34,451 nucleotides of DNA, from positions 1 through 34,451 of the forward strand of contig JAGWTB010000020.1 in NCBI GenBank assembly GCA_028869175.1. The letters run 5' to 3'. The notes under the pieces were generated by a model. The model made no database searches. It worked only from the letters and a program-made list of their open reading frames with translations, and had not been told where the DNA came from. The position numbers and the translations under genes were made by a program. Positions 25,897 to 33,852 of the stretch are shown in pieces. The DNA comes from Sphingomonadales bacterium. Its GTDB lineage: Bacteria; Pseudomonadota; Alphaproteobacteria; Sphingomonadales; Sphingomonadaceae. How positions within the stretch are numbered: the stretch's first letter is position 1; every line of letters starts with the position of its first letter.

Positions 25897-28377
25897 ATGA
25901 ACTCCCGTACCCTGCTTCTGGCTGGCGTGGCCTCGCTCACGCTGTTTGCCGCTCCCGCCCCAGCCCTTGCTGTCGAAACCGCTGCCGAAGCCGCAGCCGC
26001 AGCCGACACTGCCGCGCCGACTGACGATCAGCAGACCTCGGTCGGCACCGGCCAGGCCGACGCCGGCGAAGACATCGTCGTCACCGCCCGCCGCCGTCAG
26101 GAAACCTCGCAGGAAGTGCCGCTCGCCATCTCGGTGATCGGCGGCGAGCATATCGACAACACTGGCAGCTTCAACGTCGGCCGCCTGCAGCAACTGACCC
26201 CGGCGCTGCAGTTCTATACCTCCAACCCGCGCAATTCCGCCGTGAACATCCGCGGTATCGGCGTGCCCTTCGGCCTGACCAATGACGGCATCGAGCAGGG
26301 CGTCGGCATCTATGTCGACGATGTCTACTATTCGCGCGTCGCCTCGGCCACGTTCGATTTCCTCGACGTCAAGCAGATCGAGGTGCTGCGTGGGCCGCAG
26401 GGCACGCTCTATGGCAAGAACACCACGGCGGGGGCGATCAACATCACCACCCGCGCACCCACCTTCGACTTCGAGGGCCGCGCCGAGGTGACCGTGGGCA
26501 ACCTGGGCTTCAAGCAGGCCAAGGCAGCACTATCCGGGCCACTGTCTGACACCGTGGCGGCGCGCATCGCCCTGTCTTCCACCAGCCGGCGCGGAACGAT
26601 CTGGAACGTCAAGACCGGCAACTGGATCAATGAGCAGGACAACCTTGGCCTGCGCGGTCAGTTGCTGTGGCGGCCTTCCGGCAGCGTCGACGTGACGCTG
26701 GCAGGCGACTATTCGGTGCAGAACCCCGAATGCTGCGGCACCGTCTTCGTCCGTACCGATGCCACCCAGCGCGCGCTCGCCCGCCAGTACGCCGCGCTCG
26801 CCGCCGCACAGGGCTATGTCCAGCCATCGACCGATCCGTTCGCGCGGGTGACCGATCTCGACGCCGATCTCAACGCCGGCAACAAGATCGGCGGCGCATC
26901 GCTGCGGGTGAACTGGGATACCGGCGCGGGCAAGTTCACCTCGGTCACCGCCTGGCGGTTCTGGGACTGGAAGCCGGCCAACGACCGCGATTTCACTGGC
27001 CTGCCGATCACCACGGCATCGAACAATCCCTCGCAGCAGGACCAGTACACCCAGGAATTCCGCTTCTCCGGCGGGAACAGGACAATCGATTATGTGCTGG
27101 GCGCTTTCGGCTTTCACCAGAAGGTTCGCACCCAGGGCCTGCAAGTGCAGGGCACTGCGGCGAGCAAATGGCTGCTCACCGGTGCACTGGCCAACAATCC
27201 GGCGGTGCTGAACGGCCTGACTGCCAACAACGATATCCGGCTCGACAACACCAGCGTCGCGCTGTTCGGCCAGCTCAGCTGGAAGGTGACCGACCGGCTG
27301 ACCCTGCAACCCGGCCTGCGCCTGAACTATGACAAGAAGGACGGACTGTACGATTCGGTAGTAACCGGCACCGCATCGGACGGCACGCGCCAGCTCGTGC
27401 AGTTCGCCGGGGCCTATTCGACCGACCCGTGGATCGTCGCCCAACGCGGCGTGCTCGCACCGCAGCGTGTCGTCGCCAAGTACAGCGACTGGAACTTCAG
27501 CTACGATTTCAACGCCAGCTACAAGGTGGCGACGGACGTGCTGGTCTATGCCACCTATGCCCACACCTTCAAATCGGGCGGGATCAACCTCAACGGGGTT
27601 CCGGCAGACGCGGCAGGCAATCCGCTGCTGGCCGCCGCCACGGTGAAACCGGAAACGGTCAATCACTATGAAGCCGGGATCAAGAGCCAGTTCTGGGACC
27701 GCAAGGCAACGCTCAACATTGCCGCCTTCCGCACCGACATCGCCAATTACCAGGCGCTGGTGACCAACGGCCAACTCGGGGTGCTGCGCGGCTATCTGGC
27801 CAATGCCGACAAGGTCCGCACCCAGGGCTTCGAGTGGGACTTCTCGGTCCGCCCGAGCGAGCGGTTCAATGCCTATGTCAACGGCACCTGGACCGACGCG
27901 ACCTACCGCAAGTTCGTCGATGCGCCCTGCCCGCCGGAACTGTCGGGCGGCGGTACCGGCACGCCGGTCGCTGCGGCGGGCACGGTCGGCAACAGCCCGG
28001 CCAACTGCAACATTTCCGGCCAGCGCCTGCCGGGGGTTTCCAAATGGTCGCTGTCATGGGGTGCCGAGGCCAATGCGCCCGTCACCCTGCTGGGCAAGGC
28101 AGGCCAGGTCTACCTCGGCTATGACGGCAACGGGCGCACCCGCTTCTCGTCCAACCCGACGCCGTCGGCCTATACCTGGGTGGACGGCTACGCCCTCAGC
28201 AACTTCCGCGCTGGCTTCCGCACCGAGCATGGCATCGACCTGTTCGTCTGGGTGCGCAACGCCTTCGACGTCAACTATTTCGAGCAGTTGCAGGTGCCTT
28301 CAGGCAACACCGGCCTGATCGTCGGCAACCCCGGCGACCCGCGCACCTGGGGCGCGACGATCAAGGTGGAGTTCTGA
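25897..28377 (+). CDS. TonB-dependent outer membrane receptor
   Basis: 826 aa. The signal peptide is MNSRTLLLAGVASLTLFAAPAPALA. The TonB box region is EDIVVTARRRQETSQEVPLAISVI (about residues 64-87). The plug continues through LTPALQFYTSNPRNSAVNIRGIG and IEVLRGPQGTLYGKNTTAGAINI. The beta-barrel ends with a terminal Phe (TWGATIKVEF), the normal outer membrane assembly signal. SD AAGGA precedes the ATG by six bases. The ligand is not shown; it follows the sulfate operon by 100 bases, so a sulfur compound (sulfonate or sulfate ester) is possible. Iron siderophores or plant aromatics are equally common ligands in sphingomonads. A hairpin follows. Confidence 0.95.
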   Translation: MNSRTLLLAGVASLTLFAAPAPALAVETAAEAAAAADTAAPTDDQQTSVGTGQADAGEDIVVTARRRQETSQEVPLAISVIGGEHIDNTGSFNVGRLQQLTPALQFYTSNPRNSAVNIRGIGVPFGLTNDGIEQGVGIYVDDVYYSRVASATFDFLDVKQIEVLRGPQGTLYGKNTTAGAINITTRAPTFDFEGRAEVTVGNLGFKQAKAALSGPLSDTVAARIALSSTSRRGTIWNVKTGNWINEQDNLGLRGQLLWRPSGSVDVTLAGDYSVQNPECCGTVFVRTDATQRALARQYAALAAAQGYVQPSTDPFARVTDLDADLNAGNKIGGASLRVNWDTGAGKFTSVTAWRFWDWKPANDRDFTGLPITTASNNPSQQDQYTQEFRFSGGNRTIDYVLGAFGFHQKVRTQGLQVQGTAASKWLLTGALANNPAVLNGLTANNDIRLDNTSVALFGQLSWKVTDRLTLQPGLRLNYDKKDGLYDSVVTGTASDGTRQLVQFAGAYSTDPWIVAQRGVLAPQRVVAKYSDWNFSYDFNASYKVATDVLVYATYAHTFKSGGINLNGVPADAAGNPLLAAATVKPETVNHYEAGIKSQFWDRKATLNIAAFRTDIANYQALVTNGQLGVLRGYLANADKVRTQGFEWDFSVRPSERFNAYVNGTWTDATYRKFVDAPCPPELSGGGTGTPVAAAGTVGNSPANCNISGQRLPGVSKWSLSWGAEANAPVTLLGKAGQVYLGYDGNGRTRFSSNPTPSAYTWVDGYALSNFRAGFRTEHGIDLFVWVRNAFDVNYFEQLQVPSGNTGLIVGNPGDPRTWGATIKVEF

Positions 28378-28385
28378 GCAGCGAA

Positions 28386-28418
28386 AGGGCCGGAACGGGG
28401 TTCACCCGCTCCGGCCCT
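28386..28418 (+). terminator. Hairpin after the TonB receptor
   Basis: AGGGCCGGAACGGG, loop GTTCA, CCCGCTCCGGCCCT form a 14-base stem with one mismatch. A weak T-run (GTTGCTTCG) follows. It lies nine bases after the stop. Confidence 0.75.
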
Positions 28419-28430
28419 GTTGCTTCGAGT

Positions 28431-28502
28431 CTGATGACATGACATTGATCCACCTTGCTGCCCAACCCCTTCGGGGCGGGCCGGTCAATGTCATGTCATC
28501 AG
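28431..28502. repeat. 18-bp perfect inverted repeat between convergent genes
   Basis: CTGATGACATGACATTGA (28431-28448) is the exact complement of 28485-28502 (TCAATGTCATGTCATCAG). A 36-base loop contains a second small hairpin (CCCC-ttc-GGGG). It lies between the TonB receptor and the SDR, which converge, so it could act as a bidirectional terminator for the SDR transcript. Confidence 0.8.
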
Positions 28503-28511
28503 GCTCCACAG

Positions 28512-29270
28512 CTAACTCCCGTCCGAAACCAGCGTCCCGCCGTCCACCACCAGATTGTGCCCGGTAACGAAGGCCCCGGCGGGCGAGGCGAGGAATACGG
28601 CGGCTCCGGCCACCTCCTGCGGCGTTCCGGGGCGGCGCAGCGGGGTTGCCGCCATGCGCCGCGCCATGAAGGCTTCGTCCGCCAGCAAGGGGCCGGACAG
28701 TTCGGTGGCAATGAAGCCGGGCGACACGGCGTTGACCCGCACGCCCTGCGGCCCCCATTCCACCGCCAGATTGCGCGCGAGTTGCGCCACCCCGGCCTTG
28801 GCCAGGGCATAGGCGTTGATCCGCCCGTTGCCGCGCAGCCCGGCCAGACTGGCGACCAGAACCGCCGCCCCGCCCCCGCGCGCGGCAATGTGCGGCAGGG
28901 CCAGCCCGGTCAGCACCACCTGACTGCGCAGGTTGATTGCCATGACGCGGGCATAGTCCTGCATGTCGATCCCGGCGAATGGGCCGGGCTGGCCGGTGAT
29001 GCCGGCGTTGCAAACCAGCACGTCCAGCCCGCCCAGTTCTGCCAGCGCGAAGTCCGTCAGCCGGGCGAGCGCAGCGTCGTCCGCCACGTCGCAGGCGAGC
29101 CCCGGCTGGCCGAGCGCGGCGGCGACCCGCGCGGTATCAGTGGCATCCTCGCTGGAAATCACCACCTGTGCGCCCGCCGCGATCAGTCCTTCGGCAATCG
29201 CCTTGCCGATCCCCCGGGTCGATCCGGTGACCAGCGCCGCCTTGCCATCGAGGCGGAAGGCAGCGGTCAA
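28512..29270 (-). CDS. SDR-family oxidoreductase
   Basis: 252 aa classical short-chain dehydrogenase. The nucleotide motif is TGSTRGIG (15-22), CNAG (87-90), the catalytic Ser about 141, Tyr154 and Lys158 in YALAK, then the closing GQ-type motif PGFIATELSG. It would interconvert an alcohol and a ketone with NAD(P). It is the last gene of the minus-strand operon and overlaps the GlcG-like stop by four bases (ATGA). The substrate is unknown. Confidence 0.92.
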   Translation of the reverse strand: MTAAFRLDGKAALVTGSTRGIGKAIAEGLIAAGAQVVISSEDATDTARVAAALGQPGLACDVADDAALARLTDFALAELGGLDVLVCNAGITGQPGPFAGIDMQDYARVMAINLRSQVVLTGLALPHIAARGGGAAVLVASLAGLRGNGRINAYALAKAGVAQLARNLAVEWGPQGVRVNAVSPGFIATELSGPLLADEAFMARRMAATPLRRPGTPQEVAGAAVFLASPAGAFVTGHNLVVDGGTLVSDGS

Positions 29271-29920
29271 CGGCGTGGCCCAGCGAAGGCGCGCAGGCCG
29301 GCGGCGGCGCAGACCTCGTCGTTGTGGCCGATCGGTATGCCCGCCGCTCCGCTCACCCCGATCGCACCGATCAACCGGCCGCCGCGCAGGATCGGCAGCG
29401 CTCCGCCTTCGACGAACATCGCCGGCGTCACTTTCGCCTTGAGCGCCGGGTCGCGGCCCACGGCGGCGCTGGCGGCGGAACTGGCCATGGCGAAACCGCG
29501 CACCACTTCGGTCTTGCGCATGGCGACGAATACGTGGCTGCCATCGGCACCGTCGTCGGTCAGCATGGCCCGCGCTTCGCCCGAGCTATCGACCACCGCC
29601 GCGCCGACGCGGTAGCCCTGCCGGCGGCAGGCGAGCACGGCGGCGCGGGCCATGCGGGTGGCTTCGTCCAGGTTCGGTCCCGGTGCAGTCGATTCGGGCG
29701 GGCCGAATGGCCTGGGCATGGTCACCCCTGCGGGCAGCGGCGGCGGGGAGAGCGGCAAGTCGCCGTTGGCGTCAAGCATGGCAAAAGGTGGCAGTCGGTC
29801 GCCGGGAAGCGCGCGCGGCCCGGCAGGGGTTTCGTGGAACGGCGAATTGGCCAGCGCGATCCCCGTCCCGCCCAGCAACAGGCTTGAGACCAGTCCGGCC
29901 AGTGCCTTGATATTCCGCAT
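29267..29920 (-). CDS. Secreted GlcG/HbpS-family protein
   Basis: From ATG 29920 the product is 217 aa. The signal peptide is MRNIKALAGLVSSLLLGGTGIALA. A proline-rich linker (about 40-75) precedes a GlcG/HbpS domain: GPNLDEATRMARAAVLACRRQGYRVGAAVVDSSGE, FVAMRKTEVVRGFA, and GGLPILRGGRLIGAIGVSG-type GGALPILRGGRLIGAIG. HbpS relatives bind heme; other members sit beside glycolate or diol dehydrogenases with unknown function. The upstream extension in the track is rejected because it overlaps the cupin gene. It sits inside a catabolic operon, so it may bind the substrate or a cofactor in the periplasm. Confidence 0.85.
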   Translation of the reverse strand: MRNIKALAGLVSSLLLGGTGIALANSPFHETPAGPRALPGDRLPPFAMLDANGDLPLSPPPLPAGVTMPRPFGPPESTAPGPNLDEATRMARAAVLACRRQGYRVGAAVVDSSGEARAMLTDDGADGSHVFVAMRKTEVVRGFAMASSAASAAVGRDPALKAKVTPAMFVEGGALPILRGGRLIGAIGVSGAAGIPIGHNDEVCAAAGLRAFAGPRR

Positions 29921-29934
29921 TGCCTTCTCCCTGT

Positions 29935-30456
29935 TCAGTCCGGTTCGACATCCTCCGGCTTCCGCTCGTCCAGCGGCTGGCCTTGGTGCAGGTAGGCTGG
30001 TGCTTCGATCAGGATGAAGGCGATGCGGCAGACCCTGTCGGTGGTGTTGCGCCACAGGTGGTTGGTGCCGCGCTGGACGATGATCCCGCCCTGCCGCACC
30101 GTCTTCCTGGCGCCGTCGTCCAGTTCCAGCTCGATCTCGCCTTCCAGCACGATGCCATAGTCGATCGAATTGGTCCGGTGCATCGGGCTCTGCTTGCCCG
30201 GCAGCATATCGACCACGCGGATCACCGAACCCTGGTTCAGCGTCAGCCCGGCATCGCGCTCGCGTCCGTCGGTTTCGTCGTTGTTGTCGGCGGGGACGGT
30301 GGCGGTGGTCCAGACCAGCAGGAACGAGGCATCGCCCGAGGGGATCATCTTGGTCGGGTTGACATCCTCGCTGCGGAACACCGCGCGGCCTTGCGCGTCG
30401 TGGCCGGTGACCACGCGCTGGATGGGGGGCAGACCGGAATCGGACAGCGCAGTCAT
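29935..30456 (-). CDS. Cupin-domain protein
   Basis: 173 aa. A single cupin follows an N-terminal stretch: DMLPGKQSPMHRTNSIDYGIVLEGEIELELDDG is the first metal-binding motif (His, Tyr and Glu present). GGIIVQRGTNHLWRNTT is the second (His). No redox residues beyond metal ligands can be judged. Such proteins are often annotated as hypothetical in hydroxy- or aromatic-acid degradation clusters and may isomerise or oxidise intermediates. Its start overlaps the FAH-family stop by four bases. Confidence 0.85.
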   Translation of the reverse strand: MTALSDSGLPPIQRVVTGHDAQGRAVFRSEDVNPTKMIPSGDASFLLVWTTATVPADNNDETDGRERDAGLTLNQGSVIRVVDMLPGKQSPMHRTNSIDYGIVLEGEIELELDDGARKTVRQGGIIVQRGTNHLWRNTTDRVCRIAFILIEAPAYLHQGQPLDERKPEDVEPD

Positions 30457-31397
30457 GCCTTCACCACCTTCTGTTCGATCACCCCGAACGGGGCGTGGCC
30501 ATCGGCGAGCGTGCCCTGCATCCGCACGCTGTCGCCATAGTGCATGAAACCGGTCTGCGGCTCGCCATGATCGACCAGTTCGATCCCGCGCCGCTCGGCG
30601 ATGCAGGATGAACCGATCTCGCGGTAATTGGCATTGGAGACAGTGCCCGATCCGATCACCGTACCCGCCACCAGATCGCGCGTGGCGCAGGCGTGGGCGA
30701 CCAGTTCGTGGAAGCCGAAGCCCATCGCTTCACCATTCGCCGCGCCAAAGCGCTGGCCGTTCCAGTCCACCAGCAGATCGGCGCAGACCCGGCCATTGCG
30801 CCACTGATCGCCCAGTTCGTCAGGCGTCACCGCGAAGGGTGCCATGGCGCAGGGCGGCTTGGCCTGGACCCAGCCGAAGCCCGTCTTCATTTCCGGCCCG
30901 GCCAGCTTGCGCAGCGACCAGTCGTTGATCTGCACCACCAGCCGGATATGCTTCATGCAGTCCGCCGCCGGAGTGGCCATCGGCACCGCATCGACGATCA
31001 CGCCGAACTCGCCTTCAAAATCGATGCCCAGATCCTCGCTGGGGAAGCGGACGTCTTCGGTCGGGCCGTAGAACCTGTCCGAAGTGCCCTGATACATCAG
31101 CGGCTTGTCGGTCTTGATCGGCTCGATGCCCAAGGCCTTGTCCATCAGCTCGCCGTGGCTGGCGAAGGCCGAACCGTCGAGCCACTGCCAGGCGCGCGGC
31201 AAGGGGGCGATGATCTGCGCGGGATCGAGCGGATCGGGAAAATTGGTGGCAGCGGCCAACTGCGGGGCCAGTTCGTCCCAGCGCTCCATCGCTTCCTGCA
31301 GTGTCCTGACCGGAGCCGGAGCACAGGCCTGGCCATCGGGCGAGACCACCACCAGCCGCCCGTCCTTCGTACCGTCGCGCAAGGTTGCCAGGCGCAT
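30453..31397 (-). CDS. Fumarylacetoacetate hydrolase-family protein
   Basis: The start ATG 31397 gives [19 protein letters not shown], 314 aa. GGGAGA lies nine bases upstream, so this start is preferred over 31406 and the track's 31592. The FAH metal site includes DFEGE (126-130) and Asp159 in INDWS; the pocket residues follow in [12 protein letters not shown] and [22 protein letters not shown]. Members cleave C-C bonds in acylpyruvates or beta-diketones. It is the first gene of the minus-strand operon (FAH, cupin, GlcG-like, SDR), divergent from the HisD-like gene. Confidence 0.92.
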   Translation of the reverse strand: MRLATLRDGTKDGRLVVVSPDGQACAPAPVRTLQEAMERWDELAPQLAAATNFPDPLDPAQIIAPLPRAWQWLDGSAFASHGELMDKALGIEPIKTDKPLMYQGTSDRFYGPTEDVRFPSEDLGIDFEGEFGVIVDAVPMATPAADCMKHIRLVVQINDWSLRKLAGPEMKTGFGWVQAKPPCAMAPFAVTPDELGDQWRNGRVCADLLVDWNGQRFGAANGEAMGFGFHELVAHACATRDLVAGTVIGSGTVSNANYREIGSSCIAERRGIELVDHGEPQTGFMHYGDSVRMQGTLADGHAPFGVIEQKVVKA

Positions 31398-31511
31398 GTG
31401 TTTCATTCTCCCGTCATGACCGTCAGGCACGGCCAAACCGTTGTCCATCGTTTCCCCGACCCGCCTGTGCAACCATGGCAATAGTAAGCAGCCTTGGCAG
31501 CCGCAAAGGCA

Positions 31512-31555
31512 TTCGGTCGATAGCCAAGCATCGATACTATGCGATGGTCTGGACC
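31512..31555 (+). promoter_or_regulatory. Possible promoter and operator of the HisD-like gene
   Basis: TTCGGT (31512) and TACTAT (31535) have a 17-base spacer and partial match to -35/-10 boxes. A dyad CATCG-n8-CGATG overlaps the -10, and GGTC-TG-GACC (31546-31555) overlaps the expected start point. The second dyad resembles the arms of GntR-type operators. No regulator gene lies in the window. Confidence 0.3.
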
Positions 31556-31606
31556 CACCGCCACAGGCAATGGCCGGATGAACGGTCAACATATTCGGGG
31601 AAGATC

Positions 31607-32938
31607 ATGGCCCAGTGGCTCAAGCGCGGCATGGCGGCAGAGGCGAAGGCGGATGCCGACCGCAAGGTGCGCGACATAGTCGAGGCGGCGCTGGCCGACA
31701 TCGAGGCGCGCGGCGACGCGGCGGTGCGCGACATGTCGAACCGCTTCGACGGCTGGGACCGTGAAGACTACCGGCTCACCCAGGCGGAGATCGACCGCTG
31801 CGTCGAAAGCCTGTCCGCGCAGGAGCGCAAGGACATCGAATTCGCCCAGGCCCAGGTGCGGGGTTTCGCGCAGATCCAGCGCGCCTCGCTGCAGGACGTG
31901 GAGGTGGAAACGCTGCCCGGCGTCGTGCTCGGCCACAAGCATCTGCCGATCCAGAACGCGGGCTGCTATGTTCCCGGCGGCAAGTATCCGCTGCTTGCCT
32001 CGGCGCATATGAGCGTGATCACCGCCAAGGTCGCGGGCGTGCCGCGCGTCATTACCTGCGCCCCGCCGTTCCAGGGCACTCCGGCCCGCGCCATCGTTGC
32101 CGCGCAGGCCATGGCCGGGGCCGACGCGATCTATGCGCTCGGCGGCATCCAGGCGGTGGGCGCCATGGCACTGGGGACCGAATCCATCGACCCGGTCGAT
32201 ATCCTTGTCGGCCCGGGCAATGCCTTCGTCGCCGAAGCCAAGCGCCAGCTTTTTGGCCGGGTGGGCATCGATCTGTTCGCCGGCCCGACCGAGACCCTGA
32301 TCATTGCCGACGCCGTGGGCTGCGACCCCGAAATGGCCGCGACCGACATCCTCGGCCAGGTCGAGCACGGGCCGGACAGCCCCGGCGTGCTGCTGACCAA
32401 CAGCGAGGCATTCGCCCGCGCCACCATGGCGGAGATCGAGCGCCTGCTGCAGATCCTCCCCACCGCCGACCATGCCCGCAAGGCGTGGGAAGCCTTTGGC
32501 GAAGTCATCGTGGCGGAGGGTTACGAGGAGATGGTCAGCATCGCCGATCAGATCGCCAGCGAACACGTGCAGGTGATGACCGCCGACCCGGACTATTTCC
32601 TGCAGAACATGACCAATTACGGCGCGCTGTTCCTCGGCAATCGCACCAATGTGTCCTATGGCGACAAAGTGATCGGCACCAACCACACCCTGCCGACGAA
32701 GAAGGCGGCGCGCTATACCGGTGGGCTGTGGGTGGGCAAATTCCTCAAGACCTGCACCTACCAGAAGGTGCTGACCGACGAGGCGAGCACGCTGGTCGGC
32801 GAGTATTGCAGCCGCCTCTGCGCGCTGGAGGGCTTTGCCGGCCACGGCGAACAGGCCAATATCCGCGTGCGCCGCTTTGGCGGGCGCAACGTGCCCTATG
32901 CCGGGCAGGCGACCCCGAGCGAGGCGACGCGGGCGTGA
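31607..32938 (+). CDS. HisD-family zinc alcohol dehydrogenase (histidinol or sulfopropanediol-type)
   Basis: From ATG 31607, preceded by GGGGAAG, the product is 443 aa. It keeps the HisD plan: NAD-binding [30 protein letters not shown], the zinc ligands Gln251 and His254 (GQVEHGPDS), Glu319-His320 (ASEHVQV), Asp353 and His413 ([10 protein letters not shown]). HisD makes histidine from histidinol, but this copy is in a catabolic locus with SDR, FAH, cupin and hydrolase genes and no other his genes. Paralogs of this family oxidise other alcohols, including sulfopropanediol (HpsN). The longer track start is unsupported. Confidence 0.85.
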   Translation: MAQWLKRGMAAEAKADADRKVRDIVEAALADIEARGDAAVRDMSNRFDGWDREDYRLTQAEIDRCVESLSAQERKDIEFAQAQVRGFAQIQRASLQDVEVETLPGVVLGHKHLPIQNAGCYVPGGKYPLLASAHMSVITAKVAGVPRVITCAPPFQGTPARAIVAAQAMAGADAIYALGGIQAVGAMALGTESIDPVDILVGPGNAFVAEAKRQLFGRVGIDLFAGPTETLIIADAVGCDPEMAATDILGQVEHGPDSPGVLLTNSEAFARATMAEIERLLQILPTADHARKAWEAFGEVIVAEGYEEMVSIADQIASEHVQVMTADPDYFLQNMTNYGALFLGNRTNVSYGDKVIGTNHTLPTKKAARYTGGLWVGKFLKTCTYQKVLTDEASTLVGEYCSRLCALEGFAGHGEQANIRVRRFGGRNVPYAGQATPSEATRA

Positions 32939-32947
32939 GCAAGGTTC

Positions 32948-33062
32948 AACTTTCCCCCCTCCCGTTCAGGGGAGGGGCCGGGGGTGGGGTCTCTCCGCTG
33001 GACACAGCGCCGCGCCCGGAGGACAGTCCCCACCCCAACCGCTCCCCTGAAGGGGAGGGGCT
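32948..33062. repeat. GC-rich palindromic intergenic element
   Basis: Left arm CCCCCTCCCGTTCAGGGGAGGGG with GGGGGTGGGG, right arm CCCCACCCC with GCTCCCCTGAAGGGGAGGGG. The arms are inverse of each other around a ~50-base middle, making a large imperfect palindrome. Minus-strand read-through gives the familiar meaningless peptide 'PTPGPSPEREG'. This type of element is scattered between genes in many proteobacteria. Confidence 0.8.
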
Positions 33063-33833
33063 TTGACCCTGCCCCGCACCCCCTCCTTCCGGCTTGACGG
33101 CAAGCGCGCCGTGGTGACCGGCGCGGGCCGGGGCATCGGCCTTGCCGCAGCGGCCGCACTGGCCGACGCCGGCGCGGAGGTTACACTGGTGGCCCGCACC
33201 GCCAGCGAGATCGAGGCAGCCGCCGCGCAGATCGGCAAGGGTGCCCGCGCCGTCACGCTCGATGTCACCGACACCGCCGCCGTCCGCGCCTTTTTCGAGA
33301 GCCGCCCCGCCTTCCACGTGCTGGTCAACAATGCCGGCACCAATCGGCCCAAGCCGATGTGGGAAAGCACCGAGGAGGATTTCGACGCGGTGCTGGGGCT
33401 CAACACCCGTTCCGCCTTCTTCGTCGCGCAGGCCTGCGTGCGGCGGATGCTGGCCGAGGGCGGCGCAAGCGGGTTCAAGGGCGGCAGCCTGATCCACATA
33501 TCCAGCCAGATGGGCCATATCGGCGGGCCGGCGCGCGCGCTCTACTGCGCCAGCAAGTGGGCGGTCGAAGGGATGAACAAGGCCATGGCGCTTGACCTTG
33601 CGCCCCACGGCATCCGGTCGAACACCATCGCGCCGACCTTCATCGAAACCCCGATGACTCGCCCCTTCATGGAAGACCCGGCGGCGCGCGCCAACATCCT
33701 GGCCAGGATCAAGCTGGGACGGCTGGGTGAGGTGGAAGACATCATGGGCGCGGTGCTGTTCCTCGCCTCGGACGCGTCCTCGCTGATGACCGGCACCAGC
33801 CTGGTGGTCGATGGCGGCTGGACGGCGGACTGA
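33063..33833 (+). CDS. SDR-family oxidoreductase
   Basis: 256 aa. Cofactor motif TGAGRGIG (19-26), NNAG (about 90), the catalytic Ser in HISSQMG, and YCASK (about 160-164). The ending LASDASSLMTGTSLVVDGGW is typical. The start is TTG 33063, because no in-frame ATG is near. The only ribosome-binding-like sequence (AGGGGAGGGG) is the right arm of the preceding palindromic repeat. It is followed 19 bases later by the alpha/beta hydrolase gene. The substrate is unknown. Confidence 0.9.
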   Translation: MTLPRTPSFRLDGKRAVVTGAGRGIGLAAAAALADAGAEVTLVARTASEIEAAAAQIGKGARAVTLDVTDTAAVRAFFESRPAFHVLVNNAGTNRPKPMWESTEEDFDAVLGLNTRSAFFVAQACVRRMLAEGGASGFKGGSLIHISSQMGHIGGPARALYCASKWAVEGMNKAMALDLAPHGIRSNTIAPTFIETPMTRPFMEDPAARANILARIKLGRLGEVEDIMGAVLFLASDASSLMTGTSLVVDGGWTAD

Positions 33834-33852
33834 TTTTCAAGCGGAGCTCACC

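Noticed and set aside
31586-32845. Minus-strand 419 aa ORF opposite the HisD-like gene
   Set aside because: Shadow; the plus-strand gene keeps all zinc and catalytic residues.
32896-33608. Minus-strand ORFs through the intergenic palindrome
   Set aside because: They translate the repeat into PTPGPSPEREG-like peptides, a well-known artefact of this repeat type.
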